Shown: positions 59,392 through 64,000 of the stretch, one piece after another | How positions within the stretch are numbered: position 1 is the first letter of the stretch | Layout: each line of letters starts with the position of its first letter | Assembly: GCA_019914995.1 (NCBI GenBank) | Contig: CM034134.1 | Location: 6,022,463-6,086,462 of the forward strand | Origin: Acanthochlamys bracteata | Taxonomy: Eukaryota > Streptophyta > Magnoliopsida > Pandanales > Velloziaceae | Length of the DNA: 64,000 nt | Reading direction: 5' to 3' | Program-made: the position numbers and the translations under genes | Notes under the pieces: generated by a model | Database searches by the model: none | Told to the model about the DNA's origin: nothing | What the model saw: the letters and a program-made list of their open reading frames with translations, nothing else

Positions 59392-61670
59392 TGTAATATT
59401 TATAGTTTATGGGCTACAGGAAGCTATTGTAAGAATTAGAGGCTGTAACATGCAATGTCCAACTCTTTTTTTTTCCTTCATCTTCCTCCTCATCTTTCGC
59501 CATCCCACCTCGTTCAAGCTTCACCGTCTGGTTAGGAATTAGGGTTTTCGCCGGACCTCTTCGCCGGCGATCCAACCACGATAAGCAGTCAAAATTCATC
59601 TCCTTAGCTTGGCAAACCATTTCTCTTTATCAATTGGATTAAATTTTTAACTTGAGAGTGGAATTGCTTCGCTGGGCGGAAGAATTGATTTTTTTTTTTC
59701 AATTTTAGGTTGTCGGCGTGCATTTGACTCAACAGCGTTTTCCTTTGAGCTTAGTGTTGCTATTGTTCTTGCAGCGGCTTGATTTTCTTCTCCGACGATT
59801 CATTTTTCGGCCATCACTGTTCATCGTCAGAATCCGGGGAACTTGATTAGGTGAGTTACAAATACTTGAATCGCGTATTTGAAATTATTGTTAGATGAAT
59901 TATTAGTTTGTTTCGTTTTAGAAAATCGTTGGATTGAAAATACGCGAGTTGTTTCCGATTCAAGTCGTTTTAGCATTCGATCGTCTCACCTCGTCGGTAA
60001 GCTTTTTGGATTCGTTAGTTAGTATTTATTGCGTATTGGATTAGGAAATTGAATGAATCGTTGAATGAATGGAATCCTGGAATGGTTCGTCGTATGCTAT
60101 TACCTTAGACTCAAATTTAGTTAGGTGTTTATTACAAGTTTTGATTTAGCTTTCGTTAGCGTGCTTGTTATTGAACATGCCCGTATGCACGATAGGTGGT
60201 ACGAGTGATTTGAGTTCGGACGGTGCAGGTTAGAGTTGACGGTTGATATAAATACTTATTTGGACTACATGTGAGGGTTACAGTGCCACCTTTTCTTCCT
60301 AGATTAACGTTAGGCTTTCGGCACAGGTAGCATTACTTGAAAATTCTGGCGTACCTTGCCATTTTCGTTACATATTATGATTTATCCTTCACGCTACATA
60401 TGCATGTACATGCTTATATTTATTTCACATCATGTTTATAGTTATTACTAGCATGTTCGCATATTGTAGACTATGTAGCATAATTATAAGAATATACTAT
60501 ATACATGTCAATATTTTTATTTCATATATGCATAAGTATAATCACGATAGCATTGAACGGATTGGGCATAGCGTGTTCATTGTGTGAAAACCTTTTATAT
60601 TGCATCTACTTGTTAGGGACTGCATTGGTATGGGATAATGCGGAACCTGACAACTATTGTCATAACCTATTATACTATATATGCTTGAATGAGATATTAA
60701 TAAGGTGGGTCCCGAAATATATTGGGCACCGAAATACATAGATAGCTGATGGGTCCCAGAACATATTGGGCACCGAGCTTGCTTGTGGCTTTTATATATA
60801 TAAAGGTATTACGTATATATGCTTGTATGATATACCTGATAGTGTGATGTGAGTTGGAGATGTGATCTCACTCGATCGCCTATCTTGTATGACTGTTACA
60901 CTTGATGCATTCGCATACATCATTACATATACTCGCTTGTATGGGTGCACTATGTATATGTATATATATTGTAGCCTTGAGAGTGTTGCATAATATTGTT
61001 TCATATTATCGTATATCTCTGCTAAGAACTGAGTCGGTATGGAACGATTCAGAATTTAGTAGAATCTGATCTGATCTATCGTTGCATCACCTACATGTAG
61101 ATAGTACTATAACACATACTTAATGCATTAGCTATCTAAATTGGGCATTCTGCTGTTTTACCTCACTGAGACTGGGTTCACCCTCTTTTCTCTTTTTTGA
61201 CCTCTCCCAGATAGATCAGAGGCTAGCCAGCACTGATTAGATCTGTATTACTGGACCGAGAGCGTATGAAGGGTATTCTATGAATCTTTTGGCATATAGT
61301 TAGCTCTGTAATCCTCGAAGGGTATTGACTTTTCTTATACTTTATTTTATGTAGTATTGCGATAGTATTTATTTTGGATTGTAATAGGTGTTATGGCTAC
61401 CGGTAGCCATTAGTGGTATTGTGTTTGTAAAACGATTTTTATGCTAATCGTTTTTCTTGTGTTAGAATTTTGATGATAAGTACAATTATTATTACTTGTA
61501 CAGGTTCTTCCTATTAAGTTTTTAAGGAAGATCATGCCGAAATTTTTTGAATATTGGCAAGTTAGTTTTATTGAGTTTTTGGTCAAGTTTACTAGATTGG
61601 GCCGAGTTTGGGCGTTATCTGGACTCGGTTTAGTCCAATACCGGTCAGGGTATAGTTTTGGGTCTTGACA
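59392..61670 (+). repeat. Gypsy LTR, right arm, plus orientation
   Basis: TGTAATATTTATAG to GGTCTTGACA. Matches the complement of 55129-57465 over its length, with small indels. Confidence 0.82.
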
Positions 61671-63391
61671 TAATGTATGAGCATATATTGATTTTGCAAC
61701 ATCTGTTCCTATTTCTTTGCATTCGCATGATACGTCTGTGTCACTATTTAACGAACTTAATTTCTCTGATTGGTGTGAATAAGTTTCACTTAGGTGTACT
61801 GAGTTTTGACTTAACACTCTTAGCAGAGAAACCCGCTACTCTTACTGATAACAGTAGCGATGAGGAGAGATCTTTTCATAATGATTAGGAAAGATCAGAC
61901 AGACTGAGCTTAATGTTTATGTGAATGACCATTATAATGAACATAAGTCAATTTTTTCTAATACTGAAAATTCTAAGGAATTTATAAAGTTTGTAGAAGA
62001 GCGTTCGCAAATAGCTGATAAGTCATTTGCTGAGGAACTTATGGGTACATTCACCATCATGAAGTTTGATGGCTCTCGTACCATGCATAAGCATACATAT
62101 TATTGAAATGTCAAACATTGCAATAAGATTAAAATATTTGCGAATGAATGTGGATGAGAATTTTCTAACATAGTTTATGATTAACTTCTTGCCTCTTGAA
62201 TATGATTCCATCCAAATGAACTACATACCATGAAGGACAAATAGAATGTGAATGAATTACACAGCATGCTTGTACAAGAGGAGACAAGACTTGAGAACTT
62301 GGAAACTCATTCCGTTCATTTCATTAAACATTAAAAAGTTGGAAAGAAAACCATAATAAAGAATGCAAAGGAAACGTAAAGACCACTTAAGAGAAATGGG
62401 TCTTTTTGCTCCATTCCATAAGGAGGAATGTAAAGATGACAACTGTCAATTCTGTAAGAAACCTGAACATTATTAGAAAGATTGTCTAAAACGTAAGGCT
62501 TGGTTCGACTAGAAAGATAAGCATTATAGTTTTGTACGTTTCGAATCAAATTTAGCTGAAGTTCCTTATAATACTGTGTGGATTAATTCCGGTTGTACCA
62601 CCAATGTTTCAAATACGATGCATGGATTCATTACGGCCTGAATCATAAAGCCAAATGAGAAATTTTTTTTAATGGAAAATTTAGTCAAAGTTTCTGTTGA
62701 AGCCATAAAAACTTATCGCGTAAATTTAGACACTTGACGTCAGTTGGATTTTGTTTAAACGCTTTATGTATCTTATATTTTCCGCAACCTAATATCATTG
62801 CCAAAATTTGACATGTATGGATACTCTTTTAAGCTTGGGAATTGATGTGTTAGTTTGTTTAAACAAAACCATATTATTAGTTCTGTTGTTTTATGTGATG
62901 GGTTATATACGTTGAAACTTGATAGCTCTTTTCCTGAAACACTTTTTACCTTGCATCATGATGTTGGCACTAAGTGTGATTTAGTGAATGAATATTCAGC
63001 TAACTTGTAACATAAACGTTTAGATCACATATTCAAATCAAAATTAGAAAAATTAGTAAAGAATGAAATCCTTTCAAATTTAGATTTTACTGATCTTGGT
63101 ATGTGTGTGGATTGTATGTAAGAAAAATAAACCAATCATATAAAAAAGGAGCCAGAAGAAACATACAGCTTCTTGAAACTATACACGCTGATATTTGTGG
63201 ACTATTTATTATTTCACCTTTTAGTGGAGAAAAATATTTTATCATCTTTATTGATGATTTTTCATGTTATGATTATGTCTATGTGTTATATGAAAAGTCT
63301 CAACCAATAAATACCTTAGAGGTATTTATTACTGAAGTTGAAATACAGTTAGACAATCATCAAATCTGATAGAGTTGATGAATATGCTAAA

Positions 63392-63897
63392 GTTGGATGT
63401 TTGTAAAATTTAATTGATTTAATAAATTAAATTTACTAAATCTTATTGGTGAATTTAATAGTCATATATATTATTTATTATTGAAGATAGTGAGTAATGG
63501 ATGTTTGTGAAGTTAAAGAGTCACATATTCTCCCACACATAAACGAGCGTAATGAATATATTTCGAAATTTAAGGAGTCACATGTTATATCCACTATGGT
63601 GGTTAATGGGTAATGAATGTGATCATTATAAAAAGTGAATTTTGGTTATCTCTCTTCTCCAACTAGATCTAAAAAAATCTTCTATCATCTAAAGTTTTCT
63701 TCTTTAGAATTAAGAGAAGTTTAAGAGAGAAAAATCGAGCTTTCTATAAGGCAGATAATTGTTTTGAAAAAACGCTATAGATCAAGATATATTTTCTCTC
63801 TTGTTTTAATTTATTAGAAAAATTATTAAATTTCTAAATCTTAAAATTATGATCTATATATCTTAGAAATTACATATAATTAAGAAAATTTCTAACA
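63392..63897 (+). repeat. Right LTR of the plus-strand copia copy
   Basis: Direct repeat of the left LTR. It begins immediately after the integrase fragment and ends TTTCTAACA, beyond which gypsy text resumes. Confidence 0.8.
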
Positions 63898-64000
63898 TAC
63901 ATATCCCGTTTTCATGGGAGGCATGGACTTGATCTTAAGCATTCAATGGCTCAAGAGCCTAGGGGAGGTAATTTCGAATTGGCGCAAATTGTAGATGCAT
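63898..64000 (+). mobile_element. Gypsy remnant, right continuation (fossil)
   Basis: The text reads MGGMDLILSIQWLKSLGEV, the region just after the protease in gypsy pol (usually DVVLGIQWLKTLG). It continues the remnant that broke off near 53792. It runs off the window. Confidence 0.6.

Larger units (their letters stand above)
55129..61670. mobile_element. Gypsy-derived insertion with inverted LTRs and a shared 5-bp target duplication (fossil)
   Basis: Two LTR-sized arms of about 2.3 kb, 55129-57465 (minus) and 59392-61670 (plus), are inverted complements with roughly 93 per cent identity by eye. Each arm has TG and CA ends (plus arm TGTAATATTTATAG to GGTCTTGACA). The left arm is preceded, in its own orientation, by gypsy integrase text and a purine-rich tract, as a 3' LTR should be. 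The right arm is preceded by the zinc-binding part of a gypsy integrase. The whole is flanked by TAATG (55124-55128 and 61671-61675) and splits the copia internal region. Both outer ends are U5 ends. It is broken and most of the internal region is missing. Confidence 0.8.
53793..63897 (+). mobile_element. Copia retrotransposon, internally truncated and interrupted (fossil)
   Basis: LTRs of about 510 bp (53793-54310 and about 63392-63897) both end TTTCTAACA. A degenerate initiator-Met primer site (TGATATCCGAGC) follows the left one. Parts in order: leader (54311-55128), then after a nested insertion, gag (about 61680-62400), zinc knuckle (near 62440), protease (near 62580), pre-integrase region (about 62940-63100) and the start of integrase (63103-63370). 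The right LTR follows directly, so reverse transcriptase and RNase H are absent. The LTRs look clearly diverged, older than the insertion nested inside. Several breaks are present. It entered the gypsy remnant that flanks it. Confidence 0.82.

Noticed and set aside
55129-61670. Reading the 2.3-kb inverted arms as TIRs of a giant DNA transposon
   Set aside because: The arms have TG/CA ends, one is preceded by gypsy integrase and a purine tract, and the duplication is 5 bases. They are LTRs in inverted orientation.

Overview
This is a transposon-dominated stretch of plant nuclear DNA, probably from a eudicot. The evidence is an organelle-type mTERF gene, FAR1-like Mutator (MULE) transposases, AT-rich intergenic DNA, fragments of captured plant genes that still carry introns, and nested copia and gypsy retroelements. 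No rRNA, tRNA, CRISPR array or prokaryote-type operon was seen. The species cannot be named from the sequence.

Layout. 1-8.7 kb is AT-rich intergenic DNA with short dispersed repeats, a probable old Sirevirus-type LTR (about 4.76-6.78 kb) and a hAT-like MITE (7.88-8.44 kb). At 8866-10044 lies the one intact host gene, a single-exon mTERF protein with a likely organelle transit peptide. 10-15.2 kb has no convincing gene: a 3' end of an RTE-type LINE, a foldback, and coding-like minus-strand stretches near 11.8-12.5 kb that I cannot assign. A MITE lies at 15.24-15.60 kb.

15.7-46.4 kb is the striking part. An old MULE relic is followed by five MULEs standing end to end, with only about 0-40 bases (mostly TA repeats) between them: A (17.72-24.39), B (24.42-28.74), C (28.77-35.87), D (35.87-39.79) and E (39.80-46.36). 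Each has its own long terminal inverted repeats of about 0.45-1.8 kb. A, C and E carry decayed FAR1-like transposase genes (FAR1 DNA-binding region, MULE DDE domain, SWIM zinc finger, zinc knuckle, acidic C-terminal tail). B and D carry no transposase but hold pieces of host genes, as Pack-MULEs do: a NAC-alpha fragment and an unassigned membrane-protein exon in B, and three exons of an ILR1-like IAA-amino-acid hydrolase in D. The TIRs of B, C and D share a subterminal palindrome that could be a transposase binding site. A truncated relative of these ends and a MITE follow at 46.5-47.1 kb.

48.1-64 kb is layered LTR retroelements, all broken fossils. A short minus-strand copia copy lies at 48.10-51.87 kb. 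A gypsy copy (from about 52.2 kb, running past the right edge) was split by a plus-strand copia copy (53.79-63.90 kb). That copia copy was in turn entered by a gypsy-derived insertion (55.13-61.67 kb) whose two 2.3-kb LTRs face each other as inverted repeats, yet which is flanked by a 5-base duplication TAATG. Both outer ends are the U5 side of the LTR, which is not how a normal retroelement integrates.

Limits: identities and boundaries were judged by eye. TIR and LTR ends may be off by 5-30 bases, and percentages are rough impressions.
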